A stretch of DNA of 33,683 bases. Source: Chitinophagales bacterium. Its GTDB lineage: Bacteria; Bacteroidota; Bacteroidia; Chitinophagales; UBA2359. Both the position numbers and the translations under genes were made by a program. Location: NCBI GenBank assembly GCA_016787295.1, contig JAEUUX010000035.1:1-33683 (forward strand). The letters are read 5' to 3'. This document shows positions 24,716 through 31,661 of the stretch, one piece after another (position 1 is the first letter of the stretch; the number at the start of each line of letters is the position of its first letter). The notes beneath the pieces were generated by a model. That model made no database searches. It was not told the DNA's origin and worked only from the letters and a program-made list of their open reading frames with translations.

Positions 24716-26794
24716 TTAAAACAAACTAACCCGCGCAGTACGATGTTGTGTAGGTGTACGGATTTGAAGCAGATAAACACCCGCTGTCACTTGCCCACTA
24801 AAAGGCATGGTGATGTCGTTTTCTCCTATGCTTACAGCATTAGACATTTGCTCAACCATTTGTCCCGTGCTGTTGTACAGTTGCAAAGTGGCAGTTTCTT
24901 CTTTATCCGTGTTGAATTGTATTTGTAGGGCGTTGCCGATTTGTTGGGCTATAAAAACATTAGTCATAATAATAGTCTCGTTAGGACAACCTCTTGTCAT
25001 ACAAGTTCCCATTTCGCTGAAGGTCGTATAACCATTATTACTAAATACGCCACAGACTTTGTATTCATAATTAGTACAAGGCAGCAAATTATCAAATACT
25101 GTGCTATTGGTAGCCGAATCAAAAAATTGCCAACCCTCTTCGCCCGCAATACGTCCTTTGATGACATAACCCGTAACATCAGGCACGGCTGTCCAGTTAA
25201 GGGTGACTCTTTGGTCGGTAATATCAAACACCGTAACAACAATTAAATTTGGGTCGCTATCAACACAAGAAGCGAAATCGGAAGAACTAAATGTTTTATT
25301 GGGATGACAATACTGAAAAGTTGGAATAAAGCCCACAAAATTATTAGGACAAACAGCAAAAGACTCTAATTTAGGCAATTGCATAAACTCAGGTATAGCA
25401 CCTGTGAGTTGATTATTATCTAGGCGTAGTTCTTCTAGCATTGGTAGATTAAAATTAGGTATATTGCCACTAAGTTGATTGATATGTAAATGTAGTACGA
25501 TCAAATTGGGCAGATTAAGATTGGGTATACTGCCGTTTAATTGATTTTCCTCCAAATGTAGATGACGTAAATTAGGCAGATTAAAATTGGGTATACTGCC
25601 ACTTAGATGATTGTCTTCTAAATATATCCATTTCAAATTAGGCAGATTAAAATTAGGTATACCGCCACTTAGTTGATTGTCGTACAAGTATAATTGTTGC
25701 AAATTGGGCAGATTAAAATTGGGTATACTGCCACTTAATTGATTATTGCCTAAACCCATACTTTGCAAATTAGGTAGATTAAAATTGGGTATACTGCCAC
25801 TTAATTGATTATTGCCTAAACCCATACTTTGCAAATTAGGTAGATTAAAATTGGGTACGTCGCCATTTAATTCATTGTTCCATAAAAGCATATCTTGCAA
25901 ATTAGGCATACTAAAGTTGGGTATATTACCACTCAGTTGATTACAAAATAGGTGTAATTGTTGCAAATTAGGTAGGTTAAAATTGGGTATGCTACCGTTT
26001 AGTTGATTGGTATTTAAAATTAAACCTTGCAAATTGGGCATATTGAAATTAGGTATGCTACCACTTAATTTATTACTGCTTAAATTTAGACCTTGCAAAT
26101 TAGGTAGATCAAAATTGGGTATACTACCACTTAGTTGATTGTTCCATAAAGATAGTACTTGCAAATTGGGCATATCAAGATTAGGTATGCTGCCACTTAA
26201 TTGATTATTGCCTAAACCCATGCTTTGCAAATTGGGTAGATCAAAATTGGGTATACCACCACTTAGTTGATTGTTCCATAAAGATAGTACTTGCAAATTG
26301 GGCATATCAAGATTAGGTATGCTGCCACTTAATTGATTGTTGGCTAAATATAGCTCTTGCAAATTAGGCAGATTAAAATTGGGTATGTTGCCGCTTAGTT
26401 GGTTGGTAATTACATTTAGTTGTCTCAAATTAGGCATACTAAAGTTAGGTATACTACCACTTAGTTGATTGTTCCATAAAGATAGTTCTGTCAAATTGGG
26501 GAAATCAAGATTAGGAAGGTTGCCTGATAGATAGTTGGAACTAAGTGATAGTTTCACAATTGAGCAGTTTTCTACCGTTATGCCATACCAATCATCTACA
26601 GCTACACTATAATTATTCCAATTAGTTTTGTTTGTCCAATTACTACCATTAGTAGCATTGTACAAATCTGTAAGACTTTGCTGCTCAACAAGCGGCAAGT
26701 CTGCAAAATAACATTGCTGCCCCATAAGGTTGGTAGAGAAGAATGTAAGAAAGAACGCCATAATAGGCATGAAAAAAAGAGAAATCTGTTTCAT
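24716..26794 (-). CDS. Secreted leucine-rich-repeat protein, T9SS type A (copy 3, longest)
   Basis: A 692-aa protein starting at the ATG whose product begins MKQISLFFMPIMAFFLTFF; the open frame continues upstream into the transporter gene but that part is not coding. It has an N-cap (LYNATNGSNWTNKTNW), 17 full 22-aa LRRs, a diverged fibronectin-III-like domain (VTVFDITDQRVTLNWTAVPD) and a sorting tail ending HRTARVSLF. Two adjacent repeats around 25720-25860 are identical at DNA level (the NLQSMGLGNNQLSGSIPNF unit twice), a sign of recent 66-bp slippage or unequal exchange. It is the first gene of the trio and probably the oldest lineage. Ligand unknown. Confidence 0.9.
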   Translation of the reverse strand: MKQISLFFMPIMAFFLTFFSTNLMGQQCYFADLPLVEQQSLTDLYNATNGSNWTNKTNWNNYSVAVDDWYGITVENCSIVKLSLSSNYLSGNLPNLDFPNLTELSLWNNQLSGSIPNFSMPNLRQLNVITNQLSGNIPNFNLPNLQELYLANNQLSGSIPNLDMPNLQVLSLWNNQLSGGIPNFDLPNLQSMGLGNNQLSGSIPNLDMPNLQVLSLWNNQLSGSIPNFDLPNLQGLNLSSNKLSGSIPNFNMPNLQGLILNTNQLNGSIPNFNLPNLQQLHLFCNQLSGNIPNFSMPNLQDMLLWNNELNGDVPNFNLPNLQSMGLGNNQLSGSIPNFNLPNLQSMGLGNNQLSGSIPNFNLPNLQQLYLYDNQLSGGIPNFNLPNLKWIYLEDNHLSGSIPNFNLPNLRHLHLEENQLNGSIPNLNLPNLIVLHLHINQLSGNIPNFNLPMLEELRLDNNQLTGAIPEFMQLPKLESFAVCPNNFVGFIPTFQYCHPNKTFSSSDFASCVDSDPNLIVVTVFDITDQRVTLNWTAVPDVTGYVIKGRIAGEEGWQFFDSATNSTVFDNLLPCTNYEYKVCGVFSNNGYTTFSEMGTCMTRGCPNETIIMTNVFIAQQIGNALQIQFNTDKEETATLQLYNSTGQMVEQMSNAVSIGENDITMPFSGQVTAGVYLLQIRTPTQHRTARVSLF

Positions 26795-26876
26795 TGGAAA
26801 TGAATTTTTTAAGTTTAAAAAAGATAGATGGATTTGTATTGGAGAACGAAATAAATGCACTTTATATTGTGCCGTT

Positions 26877-26911
26877 AGCAGCCTGTGGAGCGATATTGCT
26901 TGCAGGCTGCT
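26877..26911. terminator. Hairpin between the nucleoside transporter and the LRR genes
   Basis: Perfect 9-bp stem AGCAGCCTG / CAGGCTGCT (26877-26885 with 26903-26911), 30 bases after the transporter's stop on the minus strand. The T-run is on the plus-strand side only, so its use as a terminator for the transporter is uncertain. Confidence 0.4.
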
Positions 26912-26940
26912 TTTCTCACGACACGAAATATCATACTTTT

Positions 26941-28206
26941 TTAGAACAATATGCCCGCAATGGTAGCAGACAGATAAGAAGCCAAAGTACCGCAAATCAA
27001 GGCACGAAAACCTAAGGAAGCTAAATCGGCACGGCGTTCGGGGGCTAACTCGCCAATACCGCCAATTTGGATACCAATAGACCCAAAGTTGGCAAAACCA
27101 CACAAAGCAATGCTCACAATAGCTAAGGTCTTGGCTTGCAAAGCGTTTTGTACAATAAGGTCTTTGAGGTTGGAGTAGGCAACAAACTCGTTAGCCACCA
27201 TTTTTGTTCCCATCAAAGAGCCAGCAGTCATGATGTCTTGTGACGGAACACCCATCGCCCAAGCAAAACCCGAAAAAACGAAACCCAGAATGGTGGTCAA
27301 GCTAAATTTGCTCGCATCTACATTCATGCCTGCGTTGGCTAACAAAGTCCCAATGCCACCTAAAGCGCCATCGATAAGGGCAATAAGTGCCAAAAAGCCA
27401 ATCAACATAGCCGCTACATTCAAAGACACTTTGAGACCGTCACTCGCGCCGTGCGAAATGGCATCTACCAAATTGGAGTACTGTTGTTTGACTTCCAATT
27501 TGATTTCGCCTTTTGTTTGCGACTCCTCTGTTTCGGGATACACGATTTTGGCGATGACCAAAGCAGCAGGTGCCGCCATGATGCTCGCCGCCAGCAGGTA
27601 TTCGGCAGGCACACCAAAACTGATATAGACCGCCATCACACCGCCCGCAATGCACGCCATACTGCCTGCCATGGAAGCCAACAATTCTGATTTGGTCATC
27701 GTATTGAGGTAGGGTTTAATCATGATTTGCGCCTCCACTTGTCCTACAAACGCACTCGCCGCATTGGACAAAGCCTCGCTACCACTCACGCCCATAATGG
27801 CATGAACAACTTTTGCCACCACCACAATAAATTTTTGCATAATACCCAAATGATAGGCAATATTGACCAACACGGCTACAAAAATGATGGTTGGCGTAAT
27901 CTTGAAAAAGAAAATAAAACCCCATTGCGCACCCAAACTATTGCCCAAAACATCAGATTTCGTCAATACACCGAACACAAACTCACCGCCTTTGTCGCCA
28001 TATTCCAATACTTTGGTAATGAAATCACCGATGGCTTTAAAGATGATTTTTCCGGGAGGCGTTTTGAGGATAAACACCGCCAAAGCGATTTGTAATGCCA
28101 AACCAGAGGCTACTAAGCGATAGTTAATAGCTTTTCGGTTGTTGGAAAGGGCAAACGCAATGCCCAAGATAAGTACAAAGCCCAATAGCCCTGTTAGTCT
28201 TTCCAT
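26941..28206 (-). CDS. nupC: Concentrative nucleoside transporter (CNT/NupC family)
   Basis: A 421-aa, very hydrophobic protein with about ten membrane segments. These transporters bring nucleosides across the inner membrane with H+ or Na+. Family signatures are visible: GQVEAQIMIKPYL (155-167), where the G-Q-x-E element binds the nucleoside, SIMAAPAALVIAK (208-220), SDGLKVSLNVAAMLIGFLAL, and CGFANFGSIGIQIGGIG near the C-terminus. The length is typical of bacterial members. Ion and substrate specificity cannot be read from the sequence. The start is the ATG at 28206, about 40 bases after a good -7 box. Confidence 0.92.
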   Translation of the reverse strand: MERLTGLLGFVLILGIAFALSNNRKAINYRLVASGLALQIALAVFILKTPPGKIIFKAIGDFITKVLEYGDKGGEFVFGVLTKSDVLGNSLGAQWGFIFFFKITPTIIFVAVLVNIAYHLGIMQKFIVVVAKVVHAIMGVSGSEALSNAASAFVGQVEAQIMIKPYLNTMTKSELLASMAGSMACIAGGVMAVYISFGVPAEYLLAASIMAAPAALVIAKIVYPETEESQTKGEIKLEVKQQYSNLVDAISHGASDGLKVSLNVAAMLIGFLALIALIDGALGGIGTLLANAGMNVDASKFSLTTILGFVFSGFAWAMGVPSQDIMTAGSLMGTKMVANEFVAYSNLKDLIVQNALQAKTLAIVSIALCGFANFGSIGIQIGGIGELAPERRADLASLGFRALICGTLASYLSATIAGILF

Positions 28207-28245
28207 GTTGTTGCTATTTTTTTGTTTATTAAAAAATTATTGGTG

Positions 28246-28253
28246 CAAATGTA
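28246..28253 (-). promoter_or_regulatory. Promoter -7 box of the nucleoside transporter
   Basis: TACATTTG on the minus strand fits TAnnTTTG, 39 bases before the ATG. A -33 box is not clear. Confidence 0.5.
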
Positions 28254-28377
28254 ATACTGTTTTTTCATAAAAGCATCTTTTTGCACAAAAAATATCCGTA
28301 TCTTTTCGGCATTATACCGAATATTTAGCAGACAAACAGAACAATACCTCCAACTTTGTAGCTTTGTAATCATTTGA

Positions 28378-28404
28378 GCATAAGAAAAACGGGGTTTCTT
28401 ATGC
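28378..28404. other. Hairpin in the divergent region upstream of the TIR gene
   Basis: Perfect 10-bp inverted repeat GCATAAGAAA / TTTCTTATGC with a 7-base loop, about 75 bases before the promoter of the TIR gene. It could be a protein-binding site or an old terminator; neither is shown. Confidence 0.5.
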
Positions 28405-28478
28405 TATTGTGTAATCCTACGCTTGCGAAAAAAAACAAACAAAAACACCCTAAACTTTCTATTATAGCACAAAAAAAC

Positions 28479-28486
28479 TACCTTTG
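28479..28486 (+). promoter_or_regulatory. Promoter -7 box of the TIR-FGE gene
   Basis: TACCTTTG, a perfect Bacteroidota -7 box. A TTT at about 28456 lies 20 bases upstream as a weak -33 box. The start codon is 19 bases downstream, so the leader would be very short. Confidence 0.6.
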
Positions 28487-28502
28487 CACCCAAATACCTT
28501 AA

Positions 28503-28531
28503 CTATGGCACACGCGGCTACACCGATACGG
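28503..28531 (+). repeat. 29-bp direct repeat, copy 1 (start of the TIR-FGE gene)
   Basis: The 29 bases beginning CTATGGCACACGCGGCTACA and ending CCGATACGG, which include the start codon and the first nine codons of the gene, recur without mismatch at 30017-30045. Confidence 0.95.
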
Positions 28532-29884
28532 GTTTTTATGGCATATTCCCGAAGAGATGCCGACTACCTAAACGAAATACGAACCGCCCTAAACCCGCTG
28601 GAACGGCGCGGCGATATTAAACTATGGTACGACGGAGTCATTGTAGCAGGACAAACATGGGACGAAGCCATAAAAGAAAACCTGCACCAAGCCGATATTG
28701 TTTTGCTGCTTTTGAGCAACGACTCTCTCGCCTCCGACTATTTCTACGAACAAGAAGTAGCCAATGCCCTTGTGCGCCACCACAAAGGCGAATGCAAGGT
28801 AGTCCCTATTATAGTGCGCGACTGCCTGTGGGAAGAAACCCAATTGGCAGACCTACAGGCGCTGCCACAAGATGCCAAACCCATTGTGGCATGGACTAAC
28901 CCCAATGCAGCCTACCTAAGTATTGCAGTGGGGGTGAAAAAAATAGTAGAAGAAATACAACATAATCCCAAACAACAATACGATGGCGAAGCGGGACAAG
29001 AGAATATAATCCAAGAAAGCAAACAAAGCACTCAACAGTGGTTGAAAAGGGGTAGTGTATTACTTTTGTGTTTTTTCTTCGCGGTTTGGGGAGTAAGCAA
29101 ATTTATAGATAATACCCTCGCCACTGTCAAGAGCAGAATAATACCTGGCTTCTGGGGAAGACAAGGAGGAGGATTTCCTCCCCTACCTCCAATTGGGGAA
29201 CCCGACCCTTTCGCCGACCAAATGGTCTTAGTACAAGGCGGCACTTTCACCATGGGCTGCACCGCCGAACAAGTCGGTAACTGTTGGGACTGGGAAAAAC
29301 CCATCCATCAAGTAACGCTAAGTAGTTTTTATATAAGCCAATACGAAGTAACCCAAGCACAGTGGCGCGCCATAATGGGCAATAATCTCAACTATTTTAA
29401 AGGCTGTCAGCAATGCCCTAAATCGGAAAGTTGGGATAAGATTCAAACGTTTTTGGAAAAACTAAACGCCCAAACGGGTAAAAATTACTGCCTACCGACC
29501 GAAGCCGAATGGGAATATGCCGCTCGTGGAGGCAATAAGAGCAAGGGCTACAAATATGCAGGCAGTAATGATATAGATAAAGTAGCTTGGTATGACGGCA
29601 ATAGTAACGGCAAAACTCATCCCGTAGGACAAAAACAAGCCAATGAATTAGGACTGTACGATATGAGCGGTAATGTATATGAATGGTGTGGTGATTGGTA
29701 TCGCAACGATTATTATGCAAATAACTCTGCTAATAACCCCAAAGGTCCCAGCATGGGTTCTAACCGTGTGATGCGCGGTGGGGCGTGGTACTTCAATACA
29801 GAACACTGCCGTTTGTCCTATCGTTTCTTCTGCCGTCCGTACGAAAACTTTGGCATCATCGGCTTTCGTCTCGCAGTGAGGTAG
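28505..29884 (+). CDS. TIR - transmembrane - FGE/C-type-lectin-like protein, candidate DGR target
   Basis: A 459-aa protein from the ATG at 28505; an upstream TTG would fall in the promoter. Residues 8-150 are a TIR domain: RVFMAYSRRDADYLNEIRTAL, WYDGVIVAGQTW, ADIVLLLLSNDSLASDYFYEQE with Glu82 or Glu84 as the likely NAD-hydrolase Glu. Residues of about 184-200 are one membrane segment, then a Pro/Gly linker. Residues 238-459 are an FGE-sulfatase fold: MVLVQGGTFTMG, CLPTEAEWEYAARGG, LYDMSGNVYEWCGDWY, RVMRGGAW. The last part (424-455) has the fixed frame RGGAW...TE.CR.S.R...RP.E....GFR, with Y, F, H, Y, F, F, C, Y, N, F, G, I at the intervening places, mostly NNC/NNT codons, as in DGR variable regions. 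The TIR probably faces the cytoplasm. The enzyme residues of true FGE were not found, so the C-terminal part is likely a ligand-binding module. Confidence 0.85.
   Translation: MAHAATPIRVFMAYSRRDADYLNEIRTALNPLERRGDIKLWYDGVIVAGQTWDEAIKENLHQADIVLLLLSNDSLASDYFYEQEVANALVRHHKGECKVVPIIVRDCLWEETQLADLQALPQDAKPIVAWTNPNAAYLSIAVGVKKIVEEIQHNPKQQYDGEAGQENIIQESKQSTQQWLKRGSVLLLCFFFAVWGVSKFIDNTLATVKSRIIPGFWGRQGGGFPPLPPIGEPDPFADQMVLVQGGTFTMGCTAEQVGNCWDWEKPIHQVTLSSFYISQYEVTQAQWRAIMGNNLNYFKGCQQCPKSESWDKIQTFLEKLNAQTGKNYCLPTEAEWEYAARGGNKSKGYKYAGSNDIDKVAWYDGNSNGKTHPVGQKQANELGLYDMSGNVYEWCGDWYRNDYYANNSANNPKGPSMGSNRVMRGGAWYFNTEHCRLSYRFFCRPYENFGIIGFRLAVR
29774..29869 (+). other. Putative DGR variable region (VR) at the 3' end of the TIR-FGE gene
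   Basis: Codons 424-455. TAC, TTC, AAT, CAC, TAT, TTC, TTC, TGC, TAC, AAC, TTT, GGC and ATC occupy places where template repeats of FGE-type DGR targets usually carry AAC or AAT; the codons between (CGT, ACA, GAA, CCG, GGC TTT CGT) encode conserved frame residues. This is the pattern left by adenine-directed mutagenesis. No template repeat or reverse transcriptase gene is in the window, so this is inference. Confidence 0.5.
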
Positions 29885-29921
29885 TTCTGTTCATTTGGCA
29901 TTTTCCATTGAGCAAACAAAC

Positions 29922-29994
29922 AAGTGTTGTGGTAGCGGTTGCGTAGTCTGCCTAAGCGGAGCAGGCAGCAAGCTACCGCTGTACTACAACACTT
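29922..29994. other. Large imperfect hairpin/cruciform downstream of the TIR-FGE gene
   Basis: Outer arms 29922-29939 and 29975-29994 pair over about 18 bp with a two-base bulge and one G-T pair. An inner stem CTGCC/GGCAG (29948-29952 with 29964-29968) adds to it. It begins 37 bases after the stop codon. It may terminate transcription, be a REP-like element, or be the stem-loop that often lies just after DGR variable regions. No T-run follows. Confidence 0.6.
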
Positions 29995-30016
29995 TACAAA
30001 GAATGGGTGCATCGGT

Positions 30017-30045
30017 CTATGGCACACGCGGCTACACCGATACGG
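30017..30045 (+). repeat. 29-bp direct repeat, copy 2 (orphan start of a TIR-FGE gene)
   Basis: Perfect copy of 28503-28531. Here the ATG and the same nine codons (MAHAATPIR) are followed at once by TGA and AT-rich DNA. It looks like the remnant of a deleted paralogous gene or a footprint of recombination. The preceding GCATCGGT and the ACCGAT inside the repeat form a short inverted repeat. Confidence 0.9.
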
Positions 30046-30135
30046 TGAGATTAAAAAAAAGCATAAATACCGACCTATTAAAACAAAAAAATGACAACCC
30101 CAAAACAATATAAAGTTTAACCAAAACCAAATACC

Positions 30136-30357
30136 ATGCAAGTTGTATTAAACATTAACAACGAAGCCGATTGGCTCGCTTTATTGCCATTACTTAGTCG
30201 TTTGCAAATTTCGTATACTGCCCACACAGAAACGATAGACTATATTGATGAACAAACCTATCAACATACTATAGCCCAACATAGTTTGGCGGCAGCTTAT
30301 GGTAATAACGAACCCGATTATAACCTAAACGATATACCTCTGTCGCAGGTGCAATAG
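30136..30357 (+). CDS. Small hypothetical protein
   Basis: A 73-aa open frame with a good start context (AATACC before ATG). It begins MQVVLNINNEADWLALLPLLSRLQISY, an amphipathic pattern often seen in short Bacteroidota proteins that precede toxin-like genes. The C-terminal half (TYQHTIAQHSLAAAYGNNEP) is not recognised. No toxin gene follows: the next 190 bases are non-coding and contain repeat-like fragments. It may be a lone antitoxin-like or remnant gene. Function is not assigned. Confidence 0.5.
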   Translation: MQVVLNINNEADWLALLPLLSRLQISYTAHTETIDYIDEQTYQHTIAQHSLAAAYGNNEPDYNLNDIPLSQVQ

Positions 30358-30549
30358 GCAGCATTAATCCCGCATTGCATACGACATTATTACAGCGTTT
30401 GAGCCATTATTTAATTGCCACAAAAAGTGAGTAATCAAACAGCTTTGCTTTTGGCGCATCGGTCTTCGCAGCCCGCAATAAAAAACACAAGCCTTGCTCA
30501 CGTTCCAAACGCTGGCAAGGGTTCACACAAAATCTTCCCCAAAAAAAAC
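30358..30549. other. Non-coding gap with repeat-like fragments
   Basis: Contains GCATCGGTCT (about 30456), which also occurs just before the second copy of the 29-bp repeat, and TCCAAACGCTGGCAA (30504-30518), which recurs at 31502-31516. No promoter or open frame is convincing. The stretch can be read in frame with the next gene but lacks its family features. Confidence 0.5.
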
Positions 30550-31269
30550 ATGAAGACAGCCATCATCACCCAAGCCCGCATGGGCAGCAGCCGGCTACCT
30601 GCCAAAATCCTCAAAACTTGTGCAGGCAAGCCGCTTTTGGATTACCACATAGCGCGGCTACAAAAGGCGCAAATGCCTATTTATTTGGCAACCACCACCG
30701 CCGAGCAAGACGATGTGTTGGAACAATATGCCATCGCTCACCAACTGCCCTGCTACAGGGGTAGCGAAAACGATGTGTTGGCGCGTTTCTATGAATGTGC
30801 TACTCAATATGGCATTGAGGTAGTGGTGCGCGTCACGTCTGATTGTCCTTTGATAGATGGGGCTTTGTTGCAGCAAATGGTGGCAGATTTTGTGGCATTG
30901 CAAGACAAAAAAGCCTATTTGTCCAACGGTATGGTGCGCACTTTTCCGCGCGGTTTTGATATGGAGGTGTTCCACTACGAAGCCTTGCAAACTGCCTACC
31001 AAAATGCCCAAACCGCCAGCCAACGCGAACACGTTACGCCCTACATCTACCAAAATCCACAGCTATTTAAGCTGCACCATTTTACACAAAGGACAGATAA
31101 AAGCAATTATCGCATCACCTTAGACACGCCCGAAGACTATGAATTGATTAGGATTTTGATAGAAGACTACGCCGCCGACCAACTGAACCACAGCGAAATC
31201 ACCCAAATCTTGGACGAACATCTCGAATTGGTAGCCATTAATGCAGCTATTGAGCAAAAGAAAGTGTGA
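30550..31269 (+). CDS. spsF: SpsF-type cytidylyltransferase family protein (glycan biosynthesis)
   Basis: A 239-aa protein of the CMP-Kdo-synthetase-like nucleotidyltransferase family. The ATG at 30550 places the signature IITQARMGSSRLPAKIL (5-21) at the N-terminus as expected; an in-frame extension of 45 codons upstream matches nothing. GSENDVLARF (71-80) and RVTSDCPLID (94-103) are further family motifs; the Asp residues probably bind the metal and nucleotide. SpsF homologues act in making polysaccharides of spore coats, capsules or flagellin glycans by activating a sugar with CTP. The sugar here is unknown. No other glycan genes are adjacent, which is unusual because these genes often sit in large sugar clusters. 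Confidence 0.85.
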   Translation: MKTAIITQARMGSSRLPAKILKTCAGKPLLDYHIARLQKAQMPIYLATTTAEQDDVLEQYAIAHQLPCYRGSENDVLARFYECATQYGIEVVVRVTSDCPLIDGALLQQMVADFVALQDKKAYLSNGMVRTFPRGFDMEVFHYEALQTAYQNAQTASQREHVTPYIYQNPQLFKLHHFTQRTDKSNYRITLDTPEDYELIRILIEDYAADQLNHSEITQILDEHLELVAINAAIEQKKV

Positions 31270-31333
31270 AAGATGCGAAAGCTTGTAGTGTTGCGTTTTA
31301 TCTATTGTGTCGTAAAAAAATAAGGATATAAAT

Positions 31334-31447
31334 GTTCGAGTGGCGAAGCGCGTTAGGGATGCGGAGGGTGGCGTTAGCCAGTGCGGAGAGCAACGCAGCA
31401 CCGAGCGTAGCGAAGCCCGTAGCAGCCCGACCCGTAGGGAAACGCCC
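31334..31447. repeat. GC-rich dispersed-type intergenic repeat
   Basis: About 114 bases of clearly higher GC than the surroundings, with GCGTTAGGGATGCGG near one end and AGCCCGACCCGTAGGG then AACGCCC at the other. GCGTT and AACGC can pair, and GGCGTTAGCC inside is self-complementary. It fits GC-rich structured repeats found between genes in many Bacteroidota. No coding potential. Confidence 0.6.
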
Positions 31448-31537
31448 AAAAAAATAAGTGTTTTATTATCGGATTATTGATGCAAAATGGGACACTATCA
31501 GTCCAAACGCTGGCAATGTTTGTTAGTTAATCAGCAT

Positions 31538-31584
31538 AAAAATAGACCATCACCTAAGCAAAAGTTTAGTGACGGTCTATTTTT
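31538..31584 (+). terminator. Intrinsic terminator before the MFS gene
   Basis: Stem AAAAATAGACC / GGTCTATTTTT (31538-31548 with 31574-31584), extended by TCAC/GTGA after one mismatch, ending in a T-run. It lies about 270 bases after the SpsF gene and just before the MFS promoter. The other strand also carries a T-run. Confidence 0.75.
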
Positions 31585-31596
31585 GTTGGTGGAGCG

Positions 31597-31625
31597 TTGT
31601 CAATGACAAAAAAATTGTACCTTTG
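31597..31625 (+). promoter_or_regulatory. Promoter of the MFS transporter
   Basis: TTG at 31597-31599, 18 bases, then TACCTTTG at 31618-31625, a good Bacteroidota promoter. The ATG at 31662 follows after 36 bases. An in-frame TTG-type start upstream of this promoter is ruled out by it. Confidence 0.7.
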
Positions 31626-31661
31626 CGCATTAAACCATTTGAATCAAAAATTTTTGGGCTT

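Noticed and set aside
26795-27103. N-terminal extension of LRR copy 3 by 103 codons
   Set aside because: It would overlap the nucleoside transporter gene, and the signal peptide shared with the other two copies starts at 26794.
28505-31269. A complete DGR cassette
   Set aside because: No reverse transcriptase gene, accessory Avd-like gene or template repeat was found on either strand; only a candidate target remains.
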